This document shows positions 43,521-51,445 of a DNA stretch of 64,000 bases, in pieces (the first letter of the stretch is position 1; the number at the start of each line of letters is the position of its first letter). Source of the stretch: Betaproteobacteria bacterium (lineage in GTDB: Bacteria > Bdellovibrionota_B > Oligoflexia > Silvanigrellales > Silvanigrellaceae); assembly GCA_016868315.1 (NCBI GenBank), contig VGHE01000001.1, positions 310,001-374,000 of the forward strand, read 5' to 3'. The notes beneath the pieces are model-generated. The model saw only the letters and a program-made list of their open reading frames with translations, did not search any database and had not been told where the DNA came from. Position numbers and translations under genes: made by a program.

Positions 43521-43991
43521 TCAGGCCTTCTTCGCCCAAGAAGCACACCAGCCGATGGACTTAACTTTACCATTTGCAAAAAGCTGGCAGGAGCCCACGT
43601 CAGCGCCCTCAATTTGACCTGCGGCGGCATAAAACATGCAGTTTGCGCAGTTCTGGCCGGAGAAAGGCACGCCGCTTTTCTCGGTTTGAAGATTTGCTGG
43701 AACGTCAGCTGCGTTGTGCTTGTAGTTGAGTCCTGTGGCGGTGGGATCGGTTTCGCTGAGGAGGGTCAGGGTCTCGCCACCAGCAGCTGCGGGTGTCGCT
43801 GCTGCGTCAGTCGCTGGGGTTGCAGCCGCATCTGCTGCGCCAGCTGCAGTTGGTGCGCTCGCAGGAGCTGCGCCTGTGGTGTCAGGTTTGGAGCACTGGG
43901 TGCAGGCATTGAGCGCGGTGACCGCTGGCAAACCAACAAGAACTCCGAAACTCATTTTCAATGCATCACGACGCGATTTCTTCTGACTCAT
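43521..43991 (-). CDS. High-potential iron-sulfur protein (HiPIP), Tat-exported
   Basis: Periplasmic electron carrier with one [4Fe-4S] cluster, 156 aa. The leader SQKKSRRDALKMSFG is twin-arginine, followed by a long Ala/Thr/Pro-rich linker (about residues 40-85). The HiPIP cysteines are in NCANCMFY, GSCQLF and GWCASW, the standard C-x2-C, C, C pattern. ATG 43991 has GGGAG 7 nt upstream; an earlier in-frame ATG at 44027 is unlikely. It is downstream of fabF on the same strand, separated by hairpins. Together with the lipoprotein cytochrome c it suggests a periplasmic electron-transfer chain. Confidence 0.9.
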   Translation of the reverse strand: MSQKKSRRDALKMSFGVLVGLPAVTALNACTQCSKPDTTGAAPASAPTAAGAADAAATPATDAAATPAAAGGETLTLLSETDPTATGLNYKHNAADVPANLQTEKSGVPFSGQNCANCMFYAAAGQIEGADVGSCQLFANGKVKSIGWCASWAKKA

Positions 43992-44091
43992 GTAGAACTC
44001 CCTTTCACGAAAAAGAACGGCACACATTTTGAATGTACCGCTCTTTTTTATGATGACAAGAAAGCTGTTTGATTTTTAACAACATCACTCG

Positions 44092-44142
44092 GCAGAAATG
44101 TCGTCATTTCTGCAGCCCTGGCACCGCGCTCTACTGCGGTGC
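44092..44142. other. Two perfect hairpins between fabF and the HiPIP gene
   Basis: GCAGAAATG-TCGT-CATTTCTGC (44092-44113) and GCACCGC-GCTCTACT-GCGGTGC (44121-44142) lie side by side. Neither is followed by a strong T-run on the minus strand, so they could be rho-independent terminators of low quality or mRNA-stabilising structures. Confidence 0.6.
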
Positions 44143-44164
44143 TCATGCCCTCAGATAATCTGGA

Positions 44165-45406
44165 TCAAACCAGAGACTTGAAGGCGATGCAGCCGTTGGT
44201 TCCACCAAATCCGAAGGAGTTTGAAATGACTGCTTTGATGCGGCGCTCAACCGCTTTGTGCGGGGTGTAATTCAGGTCACATTCCGGATCGGGATTTTCC
44301 AGATTGATTGTGGGTGGAATGAGGCCTGTGTGCAGAGCCATGACGCTAAACACCGCTTCAATACCACCCGCTGCGCCGAGCAGGTGCCCGGTCATGCTCT
44401 TGGTGGAGCTGATATTGAGATTGCGCGCGTGCGCCCCGAACAGGGTCTTGATGGCTGCTGTTTCGTTCGCATCGTTGGCTTCGGTGGATGTTCCATGAGC
44501 GTTAATATAGCCCACGTCTTCCAGATTAATGCCGCCTGTTTTGAGAGCCTGCGCCATGGCGCGAACCGCGCCCTCGCCACCGGGTGCGGGAGAGGTCATG
44601 TGATAGGCGTCGCCGCTCATTCCGTAACCAGACAATTCAGCATAAATGCGAGCACCGCGTGCTTTGGCGAATTCGAGGTCTTCGAGAATCAACACGCCTG
44701 CGCCTTCACCCATAACGAAGCCACAACGCTGAGCGTCGAACGGGCGTGAAGCGCGAGTCGGTTCGTCGGCGAATTTCGAGCAGAGTGCCTTCATTTTTCC
44801 GAACCCTGCAAAGGCAAGCTGGCTAAATGCAGCTTCGGCGCCTCCTGCAATCATGACTTTTGCACGCCCAGTTTGAATGAGCATCAGCGCTTCACCAATG
44901 GCATGGGTGCCACTGGTGCAGGCCGTGGTCACACAAATGTTGGGACCTTTGGCTCCCGTCTCCATGGCAGTGATGCCGGCGGCCATGTTGGCAATGAAAC
45001 CGGGGATGGTGAAGGGCGAAACACGGCTGGGATCTTTTTCATGCATGGTGATGATTTGGTCTTCAACGTACTGAAGTCCGCCTACACCCACACCAATTGA
45101 AACTCCGGTTTCAAGTTTGATTTCGTCTGAGAGTTTAAGCTGAGCATCTTGAAGTGCCATGCGTGCCGCAGCTACGGACATCTGAACAAATCTTTGGTTC
45201 CTTTTCGCTTCTTTTTCGTTTGAGAAAAAAGGAACTGGGTCGAAATTCTTAACTTCGCCAGCGATCTTTACGGATTGTTTTTCCAAATCGAGCAGGCTGA
45301 CTTTGCTGATGCCACTGACACCATTCAGCACTGCCGACCAGCAGCTTTCAAGATTGTTGCCAACCGGTGAAAGAATACCCAAACCTGTTACTGCAACTCG
45401 CTTCAT
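44165..45406 (-). CDS. fabF: 3-oxoacyl-[ACP] synthase II
   Basis: Condensing enzyme extending acyl-ACP with malonyl-ACP in fatty acid synthesis, 413 aa. The catalytic triad is Cys163 (TACTSGTHAIG), His in NAHGTSTEANDANE and His in MTGHLLGAAGG; the C-terminal glycine-rich FGFGGTNGCI is also present. The start at 45406 gives MKRVAVTGLGILSPVGN, the standard FabF N-terminus. It is not in a fab operon here; the neighbour is divergently transcribed. Confidence 0.95.
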   Translation of the reverse strand: MKRVAVTGLGILSPVGNNLESCWSAVLNGVSGISKVSLLDLEKQSVKIAGEVKNFDPVPFFSNEKEAKRNQRFVQMSVAAARMALQDAQLKLSDEIKLETGVSIGVGVGGLQYVEDQIITMHEKDPSRVSPFTIPGFIANMAAGITAMETGAKGPNICVTTACTSGTHAIGEALMLIQTGRAKVMIAGGAEAAFSQLAFAGFGKMKALCSKFADEPTRASRPFDAQRCGFVMGEGAGVLILEDLEFAKARGARIYAELSGYGMSGDAYHMTSPAPGGEGAVRAMAQALKTGGINLEDVGYINAHGTSTEANDANETAAIKTLFGAHARNLNISSTKSMTGHLLGAAGGIEAVFSVMALHTGLIPPTINLENPDPECDLNYTPHKAVERRIKAVISNSFGFGGTNGCIAFKSLV

Positions 45407-45497
45407 GCTCGTCCTTTCATTGGATGTCACCCCTAGGGGGTGTCTGCGTTGCGGGACTATACGTTTGGGTATAATCCTGTGCAACAACGGGGGGCTC

Positions 45498-46178
45498 ATG
45501 ACACGGCAGTTTTACAAGGCTCTGGGCGATGCGCAGTGTTTTCTCTGGGATTTTGATGGCTGTTTTGCCGATACCGAACGCCTGCATTTCTTTGCGTATC
45601 AGAAGGCTTTTGCTGCAGTTGGGCATGAGATTCGTGAGGCTGAGTATTACCCTTCGTTCACTCACCTTGGCGACGGAACACGCCGCGAAATTGTTACATA
45701 TGGCCTTGATATCGATGAACAAGATATTGCTCGCGGCAAAGCTGAGGCTTATTTGGAGCTCATCCGTTCAGGGCCTGTGCAATGCTTTTCTGAAACCCTT
45801 GCACTTGTGCGAATTATGCATCAGCGAGGGGCAAAAGTAGCAATTGCGAGCAATAGCTCGGAAGATGAAATTCGGACTGTCTTGAGCACAGCAGGCTTTC
45901 CCGTTGCTGAGCTCGATTTGATTGTCGGCAAGACAGCGGGACTCAGAAAGAAGCCGGCTCCCGATATTTTTTTGCACGCTCTCGAGCGCCTCGGGGTCAG
46001 TGCGCAGCGTGCCATTGTTCTTGAAGATTCAAACAGGGGGCTTGAGGCTGCAGCAGCAGCGGGGTGTGCTGCGCTTTGGATCCGCACGCCGTACAATCAA
46101 GGCCTGGAAACGAGTCAACCTCATCTCAGAGCGCTGTCGCACCATGAACTGCTGCAACAACTTGAATCAATTCCATAG
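45498..46178 (+). CDS. HAD-superfamily phosphatase (beta-phosphoglucomutase-like)
   Basis: 226 aa haloacid dehalogenase-fold hydrolase with a helical cap between motif I and II. Motif I is DFDGCFADTE (nucleophile and general-acid Asp; the usual Thr after DG is Cys), motif II ASNSS, motif III the Lys in GLRKKPAPD, motif IV VLEDSNRG. This arrangement is typical of CbbY/PGMB-type phosphatases acting on small sugar or nucleotide phosphates. ATG 45498 has GGGGGG just upstream. It is divergent from fabF and is followed 45 nt later by a lipoate-ligase-like gene. Confidence 0.85.
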   Translation: MTRQFYKALGDAQCFLWDFDGCFADTERLHFFAYQKAFAAVGHEIREAEYYPSFTHLGDGTRREIVTYGLDIDEQDIARGKAEAYLELIRSGPVQCFSETLALVRIMHQRGAKVAIASNSSEDEIRTVLSTAGFPVAELDLIVGKTAGLRKKPAPDIFLHALERLGVSAQRAIVLEDSNRGLEAAAAAGCAALWIRTPYNQGLETSQPHLRALSHHELLQQLESIP

Positions 46179-46223
46179 CACGGTGAAAAATCTCGACTCC
46201 TCAATCTGAAAGGCTCGCTCCGC

Positions 46224-46910
46224 ATGTGGATGGACAATTGGGTCTTGAATCAGCCTTTTCAACACTGGCCCAAATCGAACTCTGCTCCTGAACATCATCG
46301 GGTTCTGTTTCGTTTCTTCGAAACAATGCGACCTGTGGTTGTGCTTTCGAGCTCTAATGCGGCTGCTCGGGAAACCTTCGAGGAGCGCTGCAAAACGCGC
46401 GGAGTTCCGGTTTTGCAGCGCCGCGGTGGGGGGGGGACAGTTGTGTTGGCGCCGGGATGTCTTGTTCTTACGTTCGCTTTTTTTGCCAAAGATATATTCT
46501 CTAATCAGAAATACTTTGCGCTCATTAATCAGCTTTGGGCTGATGCTCTTGCTGAAGCTGGTTTGCCTGGTCTTGTGACGCGCGGGCACTCGGATCTTGC
46601 GCTGGGAGAGAAAAAAATTGCTGGCACCAGTCTATTCCGGAGAAAGCATCTGGTTGTGTACCAGGGGAGTTTGTTGGTGCACCCCGATTTCGAGCTCATC
46701 ACTGAGCTGCTTCAGCACCCGAGCCGTGAACCAGATTACCGTCGCGGGCGCTCACACGATGAGTTTCTGACCTCTGCAGGCCGGCTTGGCTATGCAGGAA
46801 CTACCCAAGAGCTGGCTCTGGCTTGTGCACGCTTTTTCGAAAAACACGCGATTCCACGACTTGAGCGTGAATTTGCTGAACTTGAGTTGATCCCCTCACA
46901 CCAAAGATAA
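46224..46910 (+). CDS. Lipoate-protein ligase A-like protein
   Basis: BPL/LplA/LipB-fold protein, 228 aa. The adenylate-forming loop is QRRGGGGTVVLAPGCLVLTF (family RRxSGGGxVxHD), and the lipoate-binding strand is SDLALGEKKIAGTSLFRRK followed by YQGSLLV (family KisG...HHGTLL). It lacks the C-terminal accessory domain of E. coli LplA, so it may be a transferase or amidotransferase rather than a full ligase. The substrate domain could be a dehydrogenase E2, but none is nearby. Confidence 0.78.
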   Translation: MWMDNWVLNQPFQHWPKSNSAPEHHRVLFRFFETMRPVVVLSSSNAAARETFEERCKTRGVPVLQRRGGGGTVVLAPGCLVLTFAFFAKDIFSNQKYFALINQLWADALAEAGLPGLVTRGHSDLALGEKKIAGTSLFRRKHLVVYQGSLLVHPDFELITELLQHPSREPDYRRGRSHDEFLTSAGRLGYAGTTQELALACARFFEKHAIPRLEREFAELELIPSHQR

Positions 46911-47017
46911 GTTGGTTCTGTTAAAAAAGTGTTGACTGACTGGCCAGTCGCTTGATACATCCCCGACAGCAATCGATACAAGAACTGTCACAACGGGTTT
47001 CCCCGGGGAGAGCGGCG

Positions 47018-47542
47018 ATGAAATTGAAATTTCTGGCTCTATTGGTTTCGAGTGCTCTGCCACGTTTCGCCCTGAGCGCCAGCATGCCCTTGCTGCCCAA
47101 TACGATTGTGCATCCTGCCGATCAAAACCCTTCTGCAGCAGAATCCTGCGCACACACGGCTACCAGCTTGAGTTGCGTTCAGTATCTGTACAACCATGAT
47201 GGGGACACCCTGACGGTGCGCATTGTCAATGTCCACCCCTTGTTGGGGGAGCGAATCTCGGTGCGGGTGCATGGTATCGACACGCCCGAACTTTATTCGG
47301 CTGATCCGTGCGAGCGCCGCGCAGCACGGATCGCTCAGAGAGTGGTCAAAATCCTCTTAACCAATGCCCAGCGAGTCGATTTGGTTTCTGTGCAACGCGA
47401 TAAATACTTCCGAATTCTGGCTGATGTGCGCGCTGACGGTGCGAGCGTCGCGCAGGTGTTGCTGAGTCAGGGGTTGGCTTACCCCTACCATGGTGGAACG
47501 AAAATTTCGTACGATTGGTGTGAAGCTGCCAACGCGCAATAA
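47018..47542 (+). CDS. Secreted staphylococcal-nuclease-like thermonuclease
   Basis: 174 aa with a Sec signal peptide (MKLKFLALLVSSALPRFALS) and an SNase OB-fold. Key residues are in DGDT, then RVHGIDTPEL (Arg, Asp, Thr, Glu of the Ca2+/catalytic site) and DKYFRILADV with the second catalytic Arg. It probably degrades DNA or RNA outside the cytosol. GGGGAGAG lies upstream of ATG 47018. A clear terminator follows the gene. Confidence 0.9.
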   Translation: MKLKFLALLVSSALPRFALSASMPLLPNTIVHPADQNPSAAESCAHTATSLSCVQYLYNHDGDTLTVRIVNVHPLLGERISVRVHGIDTPELYSADPCERRAARIAQRVVKILLTNAQRVDLVSVQRDKYFRILADVRADGASVAQVLLSQGLAYPYHGGTKISYDWCEAANAQ

Positions 47543-47578
47543 TAACTCGGAACCAATCTTGCTCGATGGGAGCTTGGT

Positions 47579-47613
47579 TTGCCCGCGCGAAGGAGTGCGC
47601 AGGCAATTTTTTT
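47579..47613 (+). terminator. Rho-independent terminator of the nuclease gene
   Basis: TTGCC-c-GCGC, loop of 8 nt, GCGC-a-GGCAA forms a near-perfect stem (47579-47606) followed by seven T. It lies between convergent genes. Confidence 0.9.
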
Positions 47614-48622
47614 ATTGTCCTAGATTCTCCAGCTGCGCGAGGCTCACATCTCTGTGACACACAGCTCGTAATGTTTTGGGATTAAGCGCTGAAAGCTGCA
47701 ATCCGTATTTTTGTTTTAGTTCTTCGAGCAAACCAATTGCGGACTCCTGGAATTTCAGAAGAACGATATTGGTTTCAGGATTTGCAACTTCAGCCTGCGG
47801 GAGAAGTGCTTTCAACCACGAGGCAAGAAAACTGGCTTTGCGATGATCTTGTTTGAGCTCGGGGATATGGTTTTCAAGAGCCCACAATGCACCTGCGGCC
47901 AGTATTCCTGCCTGACGCATTGTTCCCCCGAGTCGCTTGCGTAGCAATTTGGCGCGATGAATGTGTTGCTGCGAGGCTATGAGACAACTGCCCACAGGTG
48001 CACCCAGACCTTTTGAGAAACACACTGAGAGCGTATCAAAGAGTCCGCCGTAAACGCTGAGGGGAGTTCCGCTCTCGACGTGAGCATGCCAGAGTCGCGC
48101 GCCGTCCAGGTGGATGGCCAATCCCTTGGTGCGGCACCACGAAGAAAGTTGCTGCAGGTGGCCAAGATCATGAATGCGCCCGCCTGAAAATAAATGGGTG
48201 TTTTCGAGCGCAAGGAGTTTGGTTGCCGGAGCCACAAAAGAGCCTGGGGCGACATAAAGTTCATCCAAGGAATTTATGCTCGGCTTGAAGCCATCGATGA
48301 GCTCAGGGACGACCGGTTGCAGCCCGGCGAGTGCAGCCAAGGCTCCGGTTTCGGCACGAAGAATATGGTTGTCGGCCGCGCAGAAAACCGCGTCTCCGGG
48401 CGCACAGTGCAGCTGTAATGCGATCTGGTTGCTCATCGTTCCCGAGGGAACAAACAGCGCCGCTTCGTGGCCAAAGAGTTCTGCAACGCGCTGCTCGAGT
48501 TCGCGTACGGTTGGATCTTCATCGTAGAAGCTGTCACCCACAACTGCACGAGCCATTACTTCGCGCATCTGCGGAGAAGGGCGCGTCAGTGTGTCCGAGC
48601 GCAGATCCAGAATTGGTTTCAC
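47612..48622 (-). CDS. ltaE: Low-specificity L-threonine aldolase
   Basis: PLP-dependent aldolase (336 aa) splitting threonine or allo-threonine to glycine and acetaldehyde. The family N-terminus DLRSDTLTRPSPQM, the cofactor region HLDGARLWHAH and the PLP-binding Lys in CFSKGLGAPVGS are all clear, as is LRKRLGGTMRQAG. The start codon overlaps the stop of the PilZ gene by 4 bp, so ltaE is expressed with it, a connection without obvious metabolic meaning. Confidence 0.93.
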   Translation of the reverse strand: MKPILDLRSDTLTRPSPQMREVMARAVVGDSFYDEDPTVRELEQRVAELFGHEAALFVPSGTMSNQIALQLHCAPGDAVFCAADNHILRAETGALAALAGLQPVVPELIDGFKPSINSLDELYVAPGSFVAPATKLLALENTHLFSGGRIHDLGHLQQLSSWCRTKGLAIHLDGARLWHAHVESGTPLSVYGGLFDTLSVCFSKGLGAPVGSCLIASQQHIHRAKLLRKRLGGTMRQAGILAAGALWALENHIPELKQDHRKASFLASWLKALLPQAEVANPETNIVLLKFQESAIGLLEELKQKYGLQLSALNPKTLRAVCHRDVSLAQLENLGQ

Positions 48623-49131
48623 ATGGCCGCTTTCAGGAGAATTTCGTGAATGAAACTCTCGAGCGTTGCAAGCTCTTCGCCACTCAGCTGAAGAATACGG
48701 AAAACATAACCCGAGGGTGTTGGTTGCGGAACCTCAACGGCTGCGCGGATTTCTTCGATGCGGCCAATGCCCTTGATAATGCCGCCGCCCGGAGTCTGAG
48801 GGTCGCCAAGGAATAACTGGAATTCCAGCAGCGTTGATTTAGCTTTGAAAGGCTGAGTTTGAGGGTTTTTGACCGTAATGAATAGACCGTGCGGGGCAAG
48901 TTCCGCAGTTTCAAAACGCGAAAAATGCGAGGTTCCGAGACTTCGGACGAGCACTCTCTTTTTGGAAACACATGCTGTGCCGAAGGGACCTTCGGGTTGT
49001 CCGATGACACGTGCAGTTTGGTTCGGTTTGGAGTCGGTGAAATTGAATGCGGCCAAATCATGCGCCGTCATTGCGTCTGTTGCTTTGACGCGCTCTTCGA
49101 GCAGGCTCTCGGGAACTAGTTTGTTGCTCAT
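48619..49131 (-). CDS. PilZ-like domain protein
   Basis: 170 aa with a predicted PilZ beta-barrel over about residues 55-150. The N-terminal c-di-GMP loop appears as KKRVLVR (RxxxR-like) and the second motif as AELAPHGLFI, a deviation from (D/N)xSxxG that raises doubt about nucleotide binding. The strand order GGGIIKGIGRIEEI, then GYVFRILQLSG, fits the family. About 105 nt separate it from the MoxR gene upstream, and it overlaps ltaE. It may act as a c-di-GMP or degenerate adaptor. Confidence 0.65.
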   Translation of the reverse strand: MSNKLVPESLLEERVKATDAMTAHDLAAFNFTDSKPNQTARVIGQPEGPFGTACVSKKRVLVRSLGTSHFSRFETAELAPHGLFITVKNPQTQPFKAKSTLLEFQLFLGDPQTPGGGIIKGIGRIEEIRAAVEVPQPTPSGYVFRILQLSGEELATLESFIHEILLKAAM

Positions 49132-49236
49132 GGTTGACCCTCACCTCGTCCGGCAAACTGCTTCAAACCTGCAGAAGTGCTCGGAACTTGGCGCAAGTCA
49201 CCACAATCATTCATCTCTGTCAAGGCAAAACTGGAC

Positions 49237-50202
49237 TTACAAAATGCTCTCAGCAACCAGCATTTTGCAGACTTCGAGGCTGCTGAGCCGTTCGGTTGTC
49301 GCCTTGAAGTTCAGAACCAAGCGGTGTTGGAGCACCGAAGGGGCAACGGCCTGAATATGTTCCCATTGAACCTGGTTTGCATTGTTCAAGAAAGCTGTTG
49401 CTTTAGCAGCCAACACCAGCGCCTGCGAGGCGCGCGGGCTAGCACCGTATTCTACAAAATTTTTGACCGAGCCAAGCTGGCTGTCAGCTGGGCGTGAGTT
49501 GCGAACTAAACGCACGCACGCTTCAATCAACGCCTGCGGCGTTGGAATCTGTTCGATAGTCTGCCGCGCGTTGACGACCAACGCGGACCCGGGCAGCGGA
49601 GCGAGCTCTTTGTCGATGGTGGATAAAGTGGCAACCTGAACCTCGGTCTCAAAGTTGGGATAACCCACGTCAATGTTCACCAAAAAGCGGTCAAGCTGAG
49701 CTTCGGGGAGAGGAAATGTTCCTTCGTTCTCGATGGGGTTCTGGGTTGCGAAAACATAGAAAGGACGCGGCAATGGGCGGCTTTGGCCATTCAAGCTGAC
49801 CTGCCGCTCCTGCATGGCTTCAAGCAGTGCTGATTGGGTTCGTGGAGACGCGCGGTTGATTTCGTCTGCAAGCACAAACGGAGCAAAAATCGGTCCTGGA
49901 ACGAAACTGATGCGCTTGAGGTCGGGGTTTTTCTCATCGAATTGAATCGTGTCACCGCCCAGGATGTCATAGGGGGTGAGGTCAGGCGTAAACTGAATGC
50001 GCTTGTAGCCGCATCCCAGAGCTTGCGCCAATGAGCGCACCAACGTGGTTTTAGCCACACCCGGTGCACCGGTGAGCAGGGCATGACCACCACACAACAC
50101 CGTAGTGACCACCAGGTCGATGACCTGAGTCTGACCCAACACTTTTGTACCCAACAAACGGCGCAGTTCATTCGTGTTTTCACGGAGCTGGTTCAAATCC
50201 AT
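49237..50202 (-). CDS. MoxR-family AAA+ ATPase
   Basis: 321 aa chaperone-like ATPase. Walker A is GAPGVAKTTL, Walker B FVLADEINRASPRTQSALLE, sensor 1 ATQNP, with the MoxR signature GTFPLPEAQLDRFL and the C-terminal lid ASPRASQALVLAAKA. MoxR proteins usually cooperate with VWA or DUF58 proteins; none is adjacent here, and the DUF2201/VWA gene 31 kb away is broken. ATG 50202 has GAGGGA 7 nt upstream. Confidence 0.93.
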   Translation of the reverse strand: MDLNQLRENTNELRRLLGTKVLGQTQVIDLVVTTVLCGGHALLTGAPGVAKTTLVRSLAQALGCGYKRIQFTPDLTPYDILGGDTIQFDEKNPDLKRISFVPGPIFAPFVLADEINRASPRTQSALLEAMQERQVSLNGQSRPLPRPFYVFATQNPIENEGTFPLPEAQLDRFLVNIDVGYPNFETEVQVATLSTIDKELAPLPGSALVVNARQTIEQIPTPQALIEACVRLVRNSRPADSQLGSVKNFVEYGASPRASQALVLAAKATAFLNNANQVQWEHIQAVAPSVLQHRLVLNFKATTERLSSLEVCKMLVAESIL

Positions 50203-50374
50203 TGGCAAGTCCCTCGATTGGCACCCCAGAAGTGTCCGGGATTGCCAGTAAGCCGTCAAGATTGACCCTGGCGGTACAGTTCCCTAGAACCAGTGAAGCG
50301 TGATTTTTCTGGCAGACACCCACTGAATCGATGCGGAAAGAAAAGGCACTATGACTCACTCCAAGGAAGACCAG

Positions 50375-51445
50375 ATGAAAACTCAAGCCCAGAACACCTT
50401 GCAGGGTCATGTCCGTGCAGGCACCCAAGTCGCCGTGATTGGCCCCGGTGTCTTCGGTCGTGCCTTGGCGAGCTGCGCACTCCAGGGTGGCTCGACCGTG
50501 ACTCTTCTTGGCTTGGATGAAGCAGCCCTCAAAGATGCGCGCGTTGAATTTGGAACCCAGGGCGAAATGAATCTGCTCACCATGGAAGATGCCGCAATCA
50601 CGGCTCTGCAGGGGCGGCGCCTGAATCTTATTATCCTTGCCGTTCCCTGTCAGGCTCTGCGCACGGCATGCACTTGGGTGCGCACAAAGCTCTGGCCTCT
50701 GCTTGCACACGATAACGGACGAACCAGCGTGCTTTGCGCAGCCAAAGGGATTGAACTCGAAACTTTGAAGTTGCCGCATGAAATTCTCGACGAGTGTCTT
50801 CCTGCAGAAGCGGGCAAGGGTTTGCTCAGCGGGCCAAGCTTCGCAAGGGAACTGCATGCCGGATTGCCTACGGCGATTGTCGTTGCGTCACGTGATGAAG
50901 AGGTCAAGCACGTTGCAGAACAATTGCTGCATCGCCCTTATTTCCGGGTTTATGGCACAGGTGACGTGATAGGCGTGGAAATCGGCGGTGCCGTAAAGAA
51001 CGTCATCGCGACCGTGGCCGGTGTGGTGGATGGACTTGAGCTGGGGCACAATGCGCGCGCTGCGGTAGTTACCCGCGGGTTGGGAGAAATGGCGCAGATG
51101 GGTGTGGCGCTGGGCGCAAATCCCATGACCTTTCTCGGACTCAGTGGTCTGGGTGACCTCATTTTGACCTGCACTGGAGATCTCTCTCGAAATCGTCGTT
51201 TTGGACTCACCATTGCGCGGCACAGTGATCGCCCAATGAATCAGGTTCTCGCAGAAATTGGTGAGGTTGTGGAAGGCTACACAACCGCCCGGAGTGCATG
51301 GTTGCTGAGCCAGCGTTTGAAGCTCGATACACCAATTTTGAAAATGGCATATCAGGTTCTTTACGAGGGACGACCTGTGCGTGATGCGGTTCAGCATCTG
51401 CTTAATCGTGAACAAAAAGGTGAATTCGATTGGATCGGCAAATGA
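50375..51445 (+). CDS. gpsA: Glycerol-3-phosphate dehydrogenase [NAD(P)+]
   Basis: Cytosolic enzyme making sn-glycerol-3-phosphate for phospholipids. The N-terminal Rossmann motif is GPGVFGRALA (usually GAGxxG), followed by CAAKGIE, LSGPSFA, the catalytic Lys in GGAVKNVIA, and the C-terminal FLGLSGLGDLILTCTGDLSRNRRFG. ATG 50375 with AAGGAAGA just before it is preferred; ATG 50351 is a close alternative that adds eight residues. Its stop overlaps the mfd start by ATGA, so the two are translationally coupled. Confidence 0.93.
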   Translation: MKTQAQNTLQGHVRAGTQVAVIGPGVFGRALASCALQGGSTVTLLGLDEAALKDARVEFGTQGEMNLLTMEDAAITALQGRRLNLIILAVPCQALRTACTWVRTKLWPLLAHDNGRTSVLCAAKGIELETLKLPHEILDECLPAEAGKGLLSGPSFARELHAGLPTAIVVASRDEEVKHVAEQLLHRPYFRVYGTGDVIGVEIGGAVKNVIATVAGVVDGLELGHNARAAVVTRGLGEMAQMGVALGANPMTFLGLSGLGDLILTCTGDLSRNRRFGLTIARHSDRPMNQVLAEIGEVVEGYTTARSAWLLSQRLKLDTPILKMAYQVLYEGRPVRDAVQHLLNREQKGEFDWIGK